Shown here piece after piece: positions 26,576 to 34,911 of a stretch of DNA of 64,000 nt. Each line of letters starts with the position of its first letter. Positions within the stretch are counted from its first letter, which is position 1. A model generated the notes under the pieces. That model searched no databases. It had not been told where the DNA came from and saw only the letters and a program-made list of their open reading frames with translations. The translations under genes and the position numbers were made by a program. Source of the stretch: Sphingobacteriales bacterium 46-32 (lineage in GTDB: Bacteria > Bacteroidota > Bacteroidia > Chitinophagales > Chitinophagaceae); contig MKTY01000015.1 of NCBI GenBank assembly GCA_001898485.1, positions 1-64,000 of the forward strand, in the 5' to 3' direction.

Positions 26576-27484
26576 ATGAAAGCACTTATCTGTTCAACTG
26601 TTCTCGCAGCTACCGTAAGTTTTACTTCAACTTCAAATGCACAGGCCCAAAGAGTGGCGGCATCAGCTGGCAGAGCGGAATACATTGAAGTAGAGAAAAA
26701 TGTGAAACTACATGTTACTGATCTTGGGGATGGGCAACCCATCGTATTGATCCACGGCTGGCCGCTGAACGATGCGATGTATGAATATCAATACCAGTAC
26801 TTCGTCGAAAAAGGATTTCGCGTGATCGGGATTTCACTGAGAGGTTTTGGAAAGTCTGACAGGCCTTATGGGAAATATAACTTCGATGTATTTTCTGACG
26901 ATATCAAAGTAGTGTTGGATAAACTAAAGATCGAAAATGCAGTGCTGGGTGGTTTTTCGATGGGTGGGGCCGTAGTGATTCATTACATCACGAAGTATAA
27001 TAGCGCACACGTGAGTAAACTGGCCCTGTTTGGAGCCGCAGCGCCGTCATGGAAGCAGCGTGCAGATTTTCCTTTCGGAGCCACTGACGAAGCCGCAGCA
27101 GGCCTGATTTATACAACAAAAACCAATCGGCAGCAACTGATTGAGGATTTTGGTAAAGGGTTCGGCGCAACAGAAACCAGCCTTTCTCCCGCCACTTCGG
27201 CCTGGTTGGCCAGCATCAATTTAGATGCATCGCCTTATGCTACCACGCAGGCTATCACCGCGCTTCGTGACCTCGACCTTCGTCCCGTACTCGGCAAGAT
27301 CAATATACCAGTTGCGATTTTCCATGGCACGAAAGATAAACTGTGTGATTTTGTATTCGCCGAACAATTACACAAGGGGATCAAAAACTCATATATAGTG
27401 AAATTTGAAAACAGCGGCCATGCCTTGTTTGTAGAGGAAATGGAAAAGTTTAATACTGAGTTGGAAAAGTTTGCTAAATCGTAA
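26576..27484 (+). CDS. Exported alpha/beta hydrolase (haloperoxidase/esterase-like)
   Basis: 302 residues with a signal peptide (about 1-24, ending NAQAQ). Alpha/beta hydrolase landmarks: oxyanion-hole HGWPL (60-64), nucleophile elbow GGFSMGG with S128, acid in HGTKDKLCD, and His in SGHALF near the C-terminus. RGFGKSDRP is typical of the haloperoxidase-like/non-haem esterase subgroup. The substrate cannot be told. Last gene of the cargo; the lone tRNA-Cys-type terminator lies about 100 bp downstream. Confidence 0.88.
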   Translation: MKALICSTVLAATVSFTSTSNAQAQRVAASAGRAEYIEVEKNVKLHVTDLGDGQPIVLIHGWPLNDAMYEYQYQYFVEKGFRVIGISLRGFGKSDRPYGKYNFDVFSDDIKVVLDKLKIENAVLGGFSMGGAVVIHYITKYNSAHVSKLALFGAAAPSWKQRADFPFGATDEAAAGLIYTTKTNRQQLIEDFGKGFGATETSLSPATSAWLASINLDASPYATTQAITALRDLDLRPVLGKINIPVAIFHGTKDKLCDFVFAEQLHKGIKNSYIVKFENSGHALFVEEMEKFNTELEKFAKS

Positions 27485-27584
27485 GTGATAAGGCAATCAA
27501 AGAGAATCTGCAGGTGAAGGCCTGCAGATTTCTTACGAGCATAAATGGCATTAAGCATGAATGGACGCTAGTTTATTTAATACA

Positions 27585-27618
27585 CAGAGAAAGTCGCTGC
27601 AGTTGTGGCGGCTTTTTT
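27585..27618 (+). repeat. Orphan copy of the tRNA-Cys terminator (right half of an array unit)
   Basis: CAGAGAAAGTCGCTGCAG followed by TTGTGGCGGCTTTTTTAT: the terminator half of an array unit without its tRNA-like half. It matches what is missing from unit 5, cut at 23055. The hairpin stays intact through a G-T wobble. Confidence 0.8.
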
Positions 27619-27680
27619 ATGTGAGGTGAAGGGTGGAAGGTAGAGGGTGAAAGGCAGGAGGCAATGTAAATTAATGGTGG

Positions 27681-27784
27681 TATTGATCGGGTAGTCAGGC
27701 AGCCCCGCAAACTGTAGGGCGTACAGCGTTTCGAAGTAACCAGGCCCTCGGAGAAAGTCGCTACAGTTGTGGCGGCTTTTATTT
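27681..27784 (+). repeat. tRNA-Cys-like unit 6, decayed, with intact terminator
   Basis: GTATTGATCGGGTAGTCAGGCAGC then a worn anticodon-stem region (GCCCCGC...TGTAGGGC), GTACAGCGTTTCGAAG, and CCAGGCCC instead of AGGGACC. The terminator hairpin is fully conserved (27750-27775), although the T-run is shorter. A purine-rich spacer precedes it. Confidence 0.8.
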
Positions 27785-27865
27785 GGATAAAAGGTAGAGC
27801 TGAAAGCTCTATGGGTATAATATAGGTGCCGCGGCTATCAAGTTGTGATTTAAAATATCCAATGT

Positions 27866-28017
27866 AAAAAAGGCCGGCTATTGCTCTAAACAATAACCGT
27901 CTACATTATTTAAACAAATATTCTTACTGAGGCAGCATTTCTCCATAAGCATCGTCTGCCGGATCATACCATGATCTGGAGAAATTGACTTTCAGCAGAT
28001 GGGTTTGATGCTTTGAA
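27866..28017 (-). pseudogene. Relic of a small lipoprotein gene and its terminator (related to 38933-39352)
   Basis: On the minus strand, ending at a TAA at 27924-27926, the last codons encode WYDPADDAYGEMLPQ, nearly identical to the end of the intact lipoprotein at 38933-39352 (WYDPADDAYGEMIPQ). Upstream, THLLKV-like similarity fades and an in-frame stop appears near 28045. Downstream, 27866-27900 is a degraded version of the hairpin that ends the intact gene. Only the 3' end of a duplicate copy remains. Confidence 0.7.
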
Positions 28018-28326
28018 AGACATTATCTGTCAAGTCGTCAGCATAAATCAAACGGTTCGGCGTCATCCCGTAGAAATGAATCATGGTCGAGTGAAATCTT
28101 AACGAAAGCAGCAACTTGTCGGAAAATGCACTGCCTGGTCTTCGCTAATCGTAAGATTCAATTGATTTTTTTAGATATTTCGTATCTAATTAAATTTATA
28201 AAACCCATACAATGTGTGTCGAAGCTGATTGTTATAAACGGTATAAATTTTAAAAAACTGAAGATCATTTTTTTTACTTGTAAGCTGCCTTAAGAGCATA
28301 TATTTACACGATAGAGAAATTTAAAA

Positions 28327-29001
28327 ATGGCAAAGCAAATGGGTATCGGGAGAGGAGAATTTTTAAGATTGATGGGACTGGCATTAGCAGGGCTTTCAGT
28401 GGATCCATTGAATGCAGTCGCTATTAATGACGACACTTACATAAATAAAAAGTTGGGCATCTTATTTAATAAACCAAAGGGCTGGGGTTTTATTGCAGTA
28501 AAAGAATTTGGAAGACTAAAATCTGAGCAGATTATCGGAGAAGGACTGGATGAAACTACCGACGAAATTTGGCAGGAATTAGGTGATCCGATTTGTGTGG
28601 CAACAAAATATTATCAGGAGAAACCTGAATACAAGGGGATCTTTTCGCCAACCATAACTCTTAATATCACGCCCAAAAGTGAGCTTGGAGAGTTAGGTAA
28701 TAAATCTTTGGAAGAGATAATAGACATGTCGCATTACGGAGTATCTCGAATTTTGAAAGACTTCAGGCTGACAAAGAGTTACACTCCAGGTTATATAAGT
28801 AATTGCAAATTCTATGAGTTTGACGCCGAATATATGTTTGAGCATGTTGAAATAGATAACCCTCTTAAAGTTGAATTGAAAGCCTTAAAGGCAGAACATA
28901 ACGGCTATTACTATGACTTTAATTGTCATCAGTCTAAATCTCAAAGTCAGTGGGCAGATAACGAATTTAATGAATTCAAAAAGACTATAAAACTGATATA
29001 A
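28327..29001 (+). CDS. Exported protein, possibly PsbP/Mog1-like, unknown function
   Basis: 224 residues. The N-terminus resembles a twin-arginine or Sec signal: GRGEFLRLMGLALAGLS carries the R-x-x-FLR layout, but only one Arg of the pair (RG instead of RR). After a short linker, NKKLGILFNKPKGWGF (about 39-54) is like the opening strand of PsbP/DUF1795-type domains. The rest is alternating strands and helices with no catalytic motif. ATG at 28327. Single gene, A/T rich, following the array region. The PsbP link is a guess from layout. Confidence 0.6.
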   Translation: MAKQMGIGRGEFLRLMGLALAGLSVDPLNAVAINDDTYINKKLGILFNKPKGWGFIAVKEFGRLKSEQIIGEGLDETTDEIWQELGDPICVATKYYQEKPEYKGIFSPTITLNITPKSELGELGNKSLEEIIDMSHYGVSRILKDFRLTKSYTPGYISNCKFYEFDAEYMFEHVEIDNPLKVELKALKAEHNGYYYDFNCHQSKSQSQWADNEFNEFKKTIKLI

Positions 29002-29156
29002 GGGTTCATGGCGGTAGTACTCCTGACGGCTACATATCCCATTTATTTAAGAGCGGAACCTGCCGGAATTTATTTAGTATCTTTAATCGGCTATAGTTTC
29101 GCGGTCGGCGTTTTCCAAATGCAAAATGGTGACTAAAAGGTAGCATAAAAAGCAAT

Positions 29157-29648
29157 ATGAAGATCGAAATTGAAATTACGCGACAGGACTTTATGGATTT
29201 TAATAGATGTCATTTCCGTACAAAAAGTCTCGTTCGGACTTCGGCAATAGGATTGGTCGGCCTGTTAATTCTTCAATACTCAATTAATAAGGATAAAGAA
29301 AATGTGAGCATCTCTACAGTGATGATTTCATCAATTCTTTACATCTTAATTTTTGCAGCGCTTATATATTTTATCCTGTCCAGATCAAAATCAATCCCGA
29401 AAGACAATGGTTCATTTCTCGGAAAGAAAGTGTATGATTTTTCCGAGGAATTTTTCTCTTACAGTGATAAAGATTCCGAGGGCCGTTTTCAGTATCAGGC
29501 TGTCAAATCAATGGAAGAGGATGGGAAAAGCTTTTATTTATATCTGGATACAATGATGGCGATACTAATCCCTAAGCGATATTTTTCTGATAAAACTGAA
29601 GAAAAGATTTTTCGGGATTTTGTCCGAAGTAAACTAAAAGGTGTCTGA
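29157..29648 (+). CDS. YcxB-like membrane protein
   Basis: 163 residues. Short N-terminal ITRQDFMDFN segment, two adjacent membrane helices (about 29-42 and 53-72), then a soluble C-terminal domain with FSEEFFSYSD, an LYLDTMMAILIPKRYF core and a final helix. This is the layout of YcxB-like proteins (PF14317), whose function is unknown. Stand-alone gene, 155 bp after the preceding exported protein. Confidence 0.72.
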   Translation: MKIEIEITRQDFMDFNRCHFRTKSLVRTSAIGLVGLLILQYSINKDKENVSISTVMISSILYILIFAALIYFILSRSKSIPKDNGSFLGKKVYDFSEEFFSYSDKDSEGRFQYQAVKSMEEDGKSFYLYLDTMMAILIPKRYFSDKTEEKIFRDFVRSKLKGV

Positions 29649-29902
29649 CAAAGGGCCGCAATTAAGGGGGGCAGGCATTAATTGGGATAAAATTTTAATT
29701 ATTGTATACAGACCTGACAACATTCATATTTACAATAACATTAATGGCAGAGCTTTTTGGTACTTATGACAATCTGAGATATGGCACATCACATTCTATT
29801 GGCAATAGCGGATTGCGGCTTAAAGTTTTTTGAAAATGGAATAAATGTAGATACTCAGCATTTTACAACCTCTCCGATCTGCAAGTATAGACCTGAGCTA
29901 CA

Positions 29903-30619
29903 TTACCATCGTTCTTCAGCAAGTAAAACACCAAAAGCATTATCAGGGTTGCTGGGATTAGCTGTTCCGAACTCAATCATCTTGATCCATCTGATTGTAG
30001 ACTGGTGTTTTTCCAGGATCTTCCGGATTTCTTTGATTTTAGTGTTCAGGTTCTCCGTATCTTTTGAGACGCTCACGTATAAGATACCGGAATCCGAAAT
30101 GAAATTATCAAGAATAAAAAGATCGCTACGAATCTCTTCTGTCGCTTTTTGGTTATTCGGATGATCTTTGGGCTTGCCACTGAAGTTTGCCACTTCCTGT
30201 GCGGCGGAGGTAATACTGCAGTCAGTCACTACCACTTGCACATGCGAATCCATATTTGAACAAACACCTTTGACAATGATCGAATCTTTTCTTTCCACAG
30301 CTGCCAGTGCCGCTGCTTTTTCAGCTGAGAAATGACAACGGACACTGCCTATGCTGGATTGGTCGGAGTTTAATAGAATAATTGCTGAACCATCCGGTTT
30401 TTTATCAATGCTCATTACAGCCCCTGTTATAACCAGGTTTCGACCGCCATATAAGTTTCCGGCAGCATTTTCATCGGCTTCATAATCTGCCAGTAGTTTG
30501 ACGGCAGTAACTTCAAGTGGAGGCAAATTGGTTTCAGCAGGGTCAGCTTCGGCTGCATTGTTGCAGGCCGTGATACTGCTGGCAGTGATGATGAGGGCTA
30601 AAAAGAAAAGGTATTTCAT
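29903..30619 (-). CDS. Lipoprotein with a tRNA_anti-like (OB-fold) domain
   Basis: 238 residues from the ATG at 30619. Lipoprotein signal with lipobox S-I-T-A-C (C19). Residues about 35-130 resemble the tRNA_anti-like domain (PF12869): LLADYEADENAAGNLYGG, then an OB-fold pattern with VITGAVMSI and a conserved C/H pair in VRCHF. The second half is unlike known domains. Such proteins are common in Bacteroidota; role unknown. A TTG at 30637 could extend it by 6 residues but spoils the signal peptide start. Confidence 0.75.
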   Translation of the reverse strand: MKYLFFLALIITASSITACNNAAEADPAETNLPPLEVTAVKLLADYEADENAAGNLYGGRNLVITGAVMSIDKKPDGSAIILLNSDQSSIGSVRCHFSAEKAAALAAVERKDSIIVKGVCSNMDSHVQVVVTDCSITSAAQEVANFSGKPKDHPNNQKATEEIRSDLFILDNFISDSGILYVSVSKDTENLNTKIKEIRKILEKHQSTIRWIKMIEFGTANPSNPDNAFGVLLAEERW

Positions 30620-30979
30620 ATGGATATAGTTAAACAATTCGCAAGACTAGTAAAAAACAGTGGAAAATGCAAGTGTTTTTGGAAACGGATGTTCAGCTGG
30701 GTAATCATACCGGGATAGCCTGCAGCGATCATTCAATGATTTTCAAAGGGCCATTGAAAACCGTTACCCGGATTCCAGCAACTGCCTGCTGTGGCAGGGA
30801 ATACTGCCTGGTAGAGCGGTAAATTGTGCGGATACGAAAAATAAGCCCTGATACCTGATTTTGAAACAATCCTCTACACCATAGCTCTATCGGCGATCAC
30901 CACACCGTTTTCGGACTACACCACATCGATTATAGACTTGTTCTATTCTTTCTTTTCTTTGATCCATCAATGCTGAAAG
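30620..30979. other. Intergenic region between divergent genes, nothing recognised
   Basis: About 360 bp between the lipoprotein gene (-) and the LytS-type kinase (+). It must hold both promoters, but I see no full TAnnTTTG box in a good position on either strand, no reading frame of note, and no strong hairpin. Confidence 0.5.
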
Positions 30980-31999
30980 ATGAAAGTAAAGTTAAAAAGT
31001 ATAATAACTGGCTGGTTAGCGCACTTCGCTGGAGTAATGCTGGTAATAAACCTGTCTCATATTTATGAGTATATTACTGACACGCTTTACAAAGGCCGCG
31101 CACCCTGGGAGTTTTTTGTGTATCATTTATTTCAGGATAGTGATACATTGATTTTATTGATATGTCTTTTGTATATCGAAATTAATTATCAGTATTTCTT
31201 TAAAAAACTTAACCTTTTCCTGTTTACCGTCTCCTGCGTGGTTGTTGGAATAGTAGGATCTGCAACCTTCATAATTCTGCAACCTAATACCCATGAGAAT
31301 ATACTTTTATACCTCAGCCAAACCGTAATCATTACGATCTATACGTGGCTCTATTCGATTATCCGTAATTATTTGTATCAGACTATATATGAGAAAAGCT
31401 TAAAACTGCAACAATCTAAAAATGAACTGGACGCCCTGAAAGCACAATTAAATCCACATTTCTTATTTAATAGTTTAAATTACTTGTATGGCACTGCGCT
31501 TAAGGAAAAGGCAGCGGTTACAGCCGATGGCATAGATAGACTTTCGGGTATGATGAGATACACTATAGCTGGAATACAGGAGAATTTCGTGTCACTACAA
31601 GAAGAACTCAAATTTGTTGATGATTACCTGACACTGCAACAGGCTCGGCTACCAGCTACAGATAATATTAGGATAAATATTCAGATGCCTTCCGCTTTAC
31701 CGGATGCCCTGATTGCTCCAATGATTATTTTGCCTTTTATTGAAAACGCATTTAAGTACGGAATCAGCACAGATGAGCAGTGTTTTATAAACATTTTAAT
31801 TGAAGAGGAAGGCAATAAACTTTTAATTGACATCAGCAATAGTATCGTTCAGGAGCCTATCAAAATTAAGGGCAATAACACAGGGATTAAAAATACCATT
31901 AAACGATTGAATTTGCTTTACGGCCATAATTACAATCTAAGACAAACTAATGATGGCAATACGTATCGAATGACTTTGCAAATAGCACTTAACCCATAA
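30980..31999 (+). CDS. LytS/YehU-type sensor histidine kinase
   Basis: 339 residues. Four or five membrane helices in the first 130 residues, a short coiled-coil linker, then the His_kinase domain (PF06580) with phospho-acceptor H160 in LNPHFLFNSLN. The ATPase part has N-box PFIENAFKYG and a G-box-like NTGIKNT. No periplasmic sensor domain of size; sensing likely occurs within the membrane. It is separated from its probable partner, the LytTR regulator at 33198, by a thioredoxin-domain gene 8 bp downstream. Confidence 0.93.
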   Translation: MKVKLKSIITGWLAHFAGVMLVINLSHIYEYITDTLYKGRAPWEFFVYHLFQDSDTLILLICLLYIEINYQYFFKKLNLFLFTVSCVVVGIVGSATFIILQPNTHENILLYLSQTVIITIYTWLYSIIRNYLYQTIYEKSLKLQQSKNELDALKAQLNPHFLFNSLNYLYGTALKEKAAVTADGIDRLSGMMRYTIAGIQENFVSLQEELKFVDDYLTLQQARLPATDNIRINIQMPSALPDALIAPMIILPFIENAFKYGISTDEQCFINILIEEEGNKLLIDISNSIVQEPIKIKGNNTGIKNTIKRLNLLYGHNYNLRQTNDGNTYRMTLQIALNP

Positions 32000-32007
32000 C
32001 CCAAAAC

Positions 32008-33201
32008 ATGATGAACAAAATAAAAAGCCTGGTAGCGGTATTTCTGCTGCCGCTGATTTCTATTGCCCAAACTAATGAAGAAAGATTCACAGTTTATGTT
32101 GATATAAAGGCTGCGGATGATAAAACAAGCGTATATCTGCTTTGGCAATCTGAAGGAAAGACAATGATAGACTCTGCAAAAAGAAAGAATGGGTTGTTCG
32201 TATTATCTGGCCAGATAGATCGGCCATTAGATGCCACACTACTTACGGATTTTGAAAACCTGGGCTCCGGGCAACTGATGAGAAAGGCGAAAAAAGGCGT
32301 CGGTATTGATGCATTGCAGTTTTTTATCCATCCTGGTTCGATTAAAATCAAGACAGATAGTTTAATCAGTAAAGCCGTCTTTTCAGGATCAGTTATAAAT
32401 GCAGATAATGTACGCCTTAAGTCAAAATTGAAACCTATTATAGAGGAGGAAATGCGGATCAGTAACTTACTGAGAGCAGGAGGGTTTGTTGGTAAAGACG
32501 CTTCGGGAAAACGATTGTCAGTACAAGATTCATTAGAACTTAGCGGATGGTTGAAAGCAATAGATAGCCTGGCGTCTGCAAAACTTCCAATTATTAAAGC
32601 GTTTATTGACGCTAATCCCGATAGTTATATTTCCCTGAAAAATATGGTGGTTCTTGCTGGTGCATTTCCTGATCTGGAGATCATTGAACCTATGTTTTAT
32701 CGGCTTTCCCCATCTGTCAGAAACACCTTCGACGGCAAAGCATTTCATCAATTTTTGCTTGGCAAAAAGAATGTCACCCCCTGTACTGTTGCACCTGATT
32801 TTATACAGAACGATCAGTGGAACAAACCAGTCAGGCTTTCGGAATTTAAAGGCAGGTATGTGTTGCTTGACTTTTGGGCGTCATGGTGTGCCCCATGCCG
32901 TAGAGGTAATGCTGACCTCGTAAATATCTTTAATGATTTTAAAGATATGGGGTTTACGATTTTAGGAGTCTCGCTCGATAATCAGAATAGTAAAAAGGAC
33001 TGGATTAAAGCGATTAAAGATGACCAGTTAACCTGGACACAGGTCTCCGACCTAAAGCATTGGGATAACAGTGTATCTAAATTATATGGCGTTCATGCAA
33101 TACCCGAGAATTTCTTAATTGATCCAAATGGTGTTATCATTGCAATAGGATTAACACCCACCGAATTACGTAAAAAACTGGAAGAAATATTTTCAAAATG
33201 A
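32008..33201 (+). CDS. Periplasmic DUF4369 - TlpA/ResA-like thioredoxin protein
   Basis: 397 residues. Signal peptide (1-20, ending SIAQ). N-terminal DUF4369-like beta domain (about 25-130), a helical middle, then an AhpC/TSA-Redoxin domain (about 258-397) with the active site W-C-A-P-C (about 292-296) and the cis-proline loop AIPENFLID. This is the usual layout of Bacteroidota thiol-disulfide oxidoreductases. Its position between kinase and regulator genes, with an ATGA overlap to the regulator, is unusual and implies that its synthesis is tied to the two-component system. Confidence 0.92.
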   Translation: MMNKIKSLVAVFLLPLISIAQTNEERFTVYVDIKAADDKTSVYLLWQSEGKTMIDSAKRKNGLFVLSGQIDRPLDATLLTDFENLGSGQLMRKAKKGVGIDALQFFIHPGSIKIKTDSLISKAVFSGSVINADNVRLKSKLKPIIEEEMRISNLLRAGGFVGKDASGKRLSVQDSLELSGWLKAIDSLASAKLPIIKAFIDANPDSYISLKNMVVLAGAFPDLEIIEPMFYRLSPSVRNTFDGKAFHQFLLGKKNVTPCTVAPDFIQNDQWNKPVRLSEFKGRYVLLDFWASWCAPCRRGNADLVNIFNDFKDMGFTILGVSLDNQNSKKDWIKAIKDDQLTWTQVSDLKHWDNSVSKLYGVHAIPENFLIDPNGVIIAIGLTPTELRKKLEEIFSK

Positions 33202-33884
33202 TAAGAGCCATAGCTGTTGACGATGAACCTGTAGCGCTTGATGTTATTAGAAGTCATTGCGAAAAGATTCCATTCGTTGATTTGGTAGCTACGTTTTTAA
33301 GTTCAACGGAGGCTTTTCATTACATTAAAACGAATCCGGTAGACCTTATTTTTATGGATATTTCCATGCCCGGACTGTCTGGCCTGGAATTATCCGAAAT
33401 GGTAAAGAACATCGCGCAGATTGTTTTTGTGACCGCCTATCCGGAACACGCCCTGAAAGGTTTCGAGCTGGCTGCAACGGATTACCTGTTGAAACCGATT
33501 AATTACAGTCGTTTCTTAAAAGCGTGTCAATTAGCGGAATCAAGAAAACTTACAGGAACTCCCCAGAGCCCTAAAGCCGAGATATTATTTGTGAAAGATG
33601 GTTTTGATTGGGTGGCCGTCCAATTAAATGAATTGCTTTATATCCGAGGTGAAGATAATTATGCCAGATTGGTTATGAAGGAGAAATCCATTTTAACCCG
33701 GATGACTCTAACTGAGCTTCAAAGCAGATTGCCCGACGGGCAATTTTTGCGTGTTCATAAGTCGTTTATAGTTGCACTCTCCAAAATTGAAAAGCTGGAA
33801 AAGCACCAGGTTACTATTGCAGAAGCCAAAATTCCGCTTTCAATGATTTCAGCAGATGCATTACTGAAGAAACTGAATGAATAA
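33198..33884 (+). CDS. LytTR family response regulator
   Basis: 228 residues. Receiver domain (1-115) with acidic pocket D8/D9, phospho-acceptor D54 (LIFMDISMPG), T in FVTAYPEHAL and K in YLLKPI. LytTR DNA-binding domain (about 130-228) with GEDNYARL and FLRVHKSFIV. Start overlaps the stop of the thioredoxin gene (ATGA). Likely partner of the kinase at 30980. LytTR proteins usually bind direct repeats; none was identified nearby. Confidence 0.94.
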   Translation: MIRAIAVDDEPVALDVIRSHCEKIPFVDLVATFLSSTEAFHYIKTNPVDLIFMDISMPGLSGLELSEMVKNIAQIVFVTAYPEHALKGFELAATDYLLKPINYSRFLKACQLAESRKLTGTPQSPKAEILFVKDGFDWVAVQLNELLYIRGEDNYARLVMKEKSILTRMTLTELQSRLPDGQFLRVHKSFIVALSKIEKLEKHQVTIAEAKIPLSMISADALLKKLNE

Positions 33885-33996
33885 ACAATGGAGCTTTTAG
33901 TTCTACCGTGTGTATGCCGACCAGGAGTTTCCGATTTTTTCTAAATCTTTGCCTGTAAAATCCGAATAAATTAAAAACTGATTGAAAACTCTTTTC

Positions 33997-34004
33997 TATC
34001 TTTG
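33997..34004 (+). promoter_or_regulatory. Possible -7 box upstream of the small gene at 34162
   Basis: TATCTTTG, full TAnnTTTG match, but 157 bp before the start codon, so it would give a long 5' leader. No recognised riboswitch in between. Confidence 0.3.
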
Positions 34005-34161
34005 TTGTCTGTCCATGCGGACCGGTTAAAAAACTGCCGCAGGATTCCTTTTTCTGCCTCTGCCTCGTAAGTTCATTGATTATCGTAGTTGGCCTTTTCC
34101 CCGTCCGTATCAACTACGCGTTTTAGTAATTGCCTTTTTGAGTCCATTAAAAACAGCATTT

Positions 34162-34410
34162 ATGAAACTATCAGAATTTATCGCTTTGCCCGAGGATCAC
34201 AAAAGATCAATTGTTATGACTGAAGGGGTTGCTGTTGGTAAAAGACAGCTTCATGACCGGTTGGTCTTTCTTTTCCAGATGCACGAATATTATGTAGAAA
34301 CTTTTTGCTGCTGTGTGAGTAAGGAGGTTCTTGAATATCGGGTATTCCATAGTACAGATCATCTCGCTCCCTATCTGGCGTGTATTTCTATTGATGACTT
34401 ACTCAACTGA
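34162..34410 (+). CDS. Small conserved Bacteroidota protein, unknown function
   Basis: 82 residues from the ATG at 34162 (MKLSEFIALPEDHK). No signal peptide, no membrane helix. The order of short segments GVAVGKRQ, LVFLFQMHEYYVE and EYRVFHSTDHLAPYL resembles a family of small proteins seen repeatedly in Chitinophagaceae as I recall; no function is known. Ends in SIDDLLN. An in-frame start at 34138 would add eight residues of no clear value. Confidence 0.62.
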   Translation: MKLSEFIALPEDHKRSIVMTEGVAVGKRQLHDRLVFLFQMHEYYVETFCCCVSKEVLEYRVFHSTDHLAPYLACISIDDLLN

Positions 34411-34911
34411 ATTAAGCCGGCGTCTGGTTACAGTGAGTATCCCTGAATTTATCAGGTAAACCTATTTTTTTTCTGCTGTTGATTATTCGGATGCGATAAT
34501 TGATAGTACGGTCCTTTGTATAGCCCTGGCGATTTTTCGGCTATCTGCTTAGATGACGCTGCATCATCGATAGCTGCCGTTATATTAGCCGGAAATGCCC
34601 GACAATATTTTGGTATTGTTTTCCAAATGGTTCGAAAACTATTCGCATACAGGCTTCTTAGATAACCATTGACTTAGAGAAGTAGTTTTTGCCGTGATAA
34701 GGTGGGGAAAGTCAAACGTGTGCCGGTCTGTGGTGGATAAAATTCAAATGGCGATTAGACTGATTACGCTAACATATAGCGGGTGCATTGAAAGCTGTAT
34801 TTCGATTTGATAATTCTGGTTCTATAAAAAAATGAGAAAAATAAGTAATATATCGTATCTTATAGAGCTTTAAACGGCTATACTCATAGATCTTAAAAGG
34901 CGCTGTATGTA
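34411..34911. other. 500-bp intergenic stretch, nothing recognised
   Basis: No reading frame with good composition, no tRNA, no strong hairpin and no full TAnnTTTG box near the downstream kinase. A run of A's near 34826-34840 precedes the kinase gene. May hold its promoter. Confidence 0.5.

Noticed and set aside
27573-27893. Minus-strand open frame of 106 codons
   Set aside because: Covers the orphan terminator, unit 6 and the relic hairpin; a shadow of repeats.
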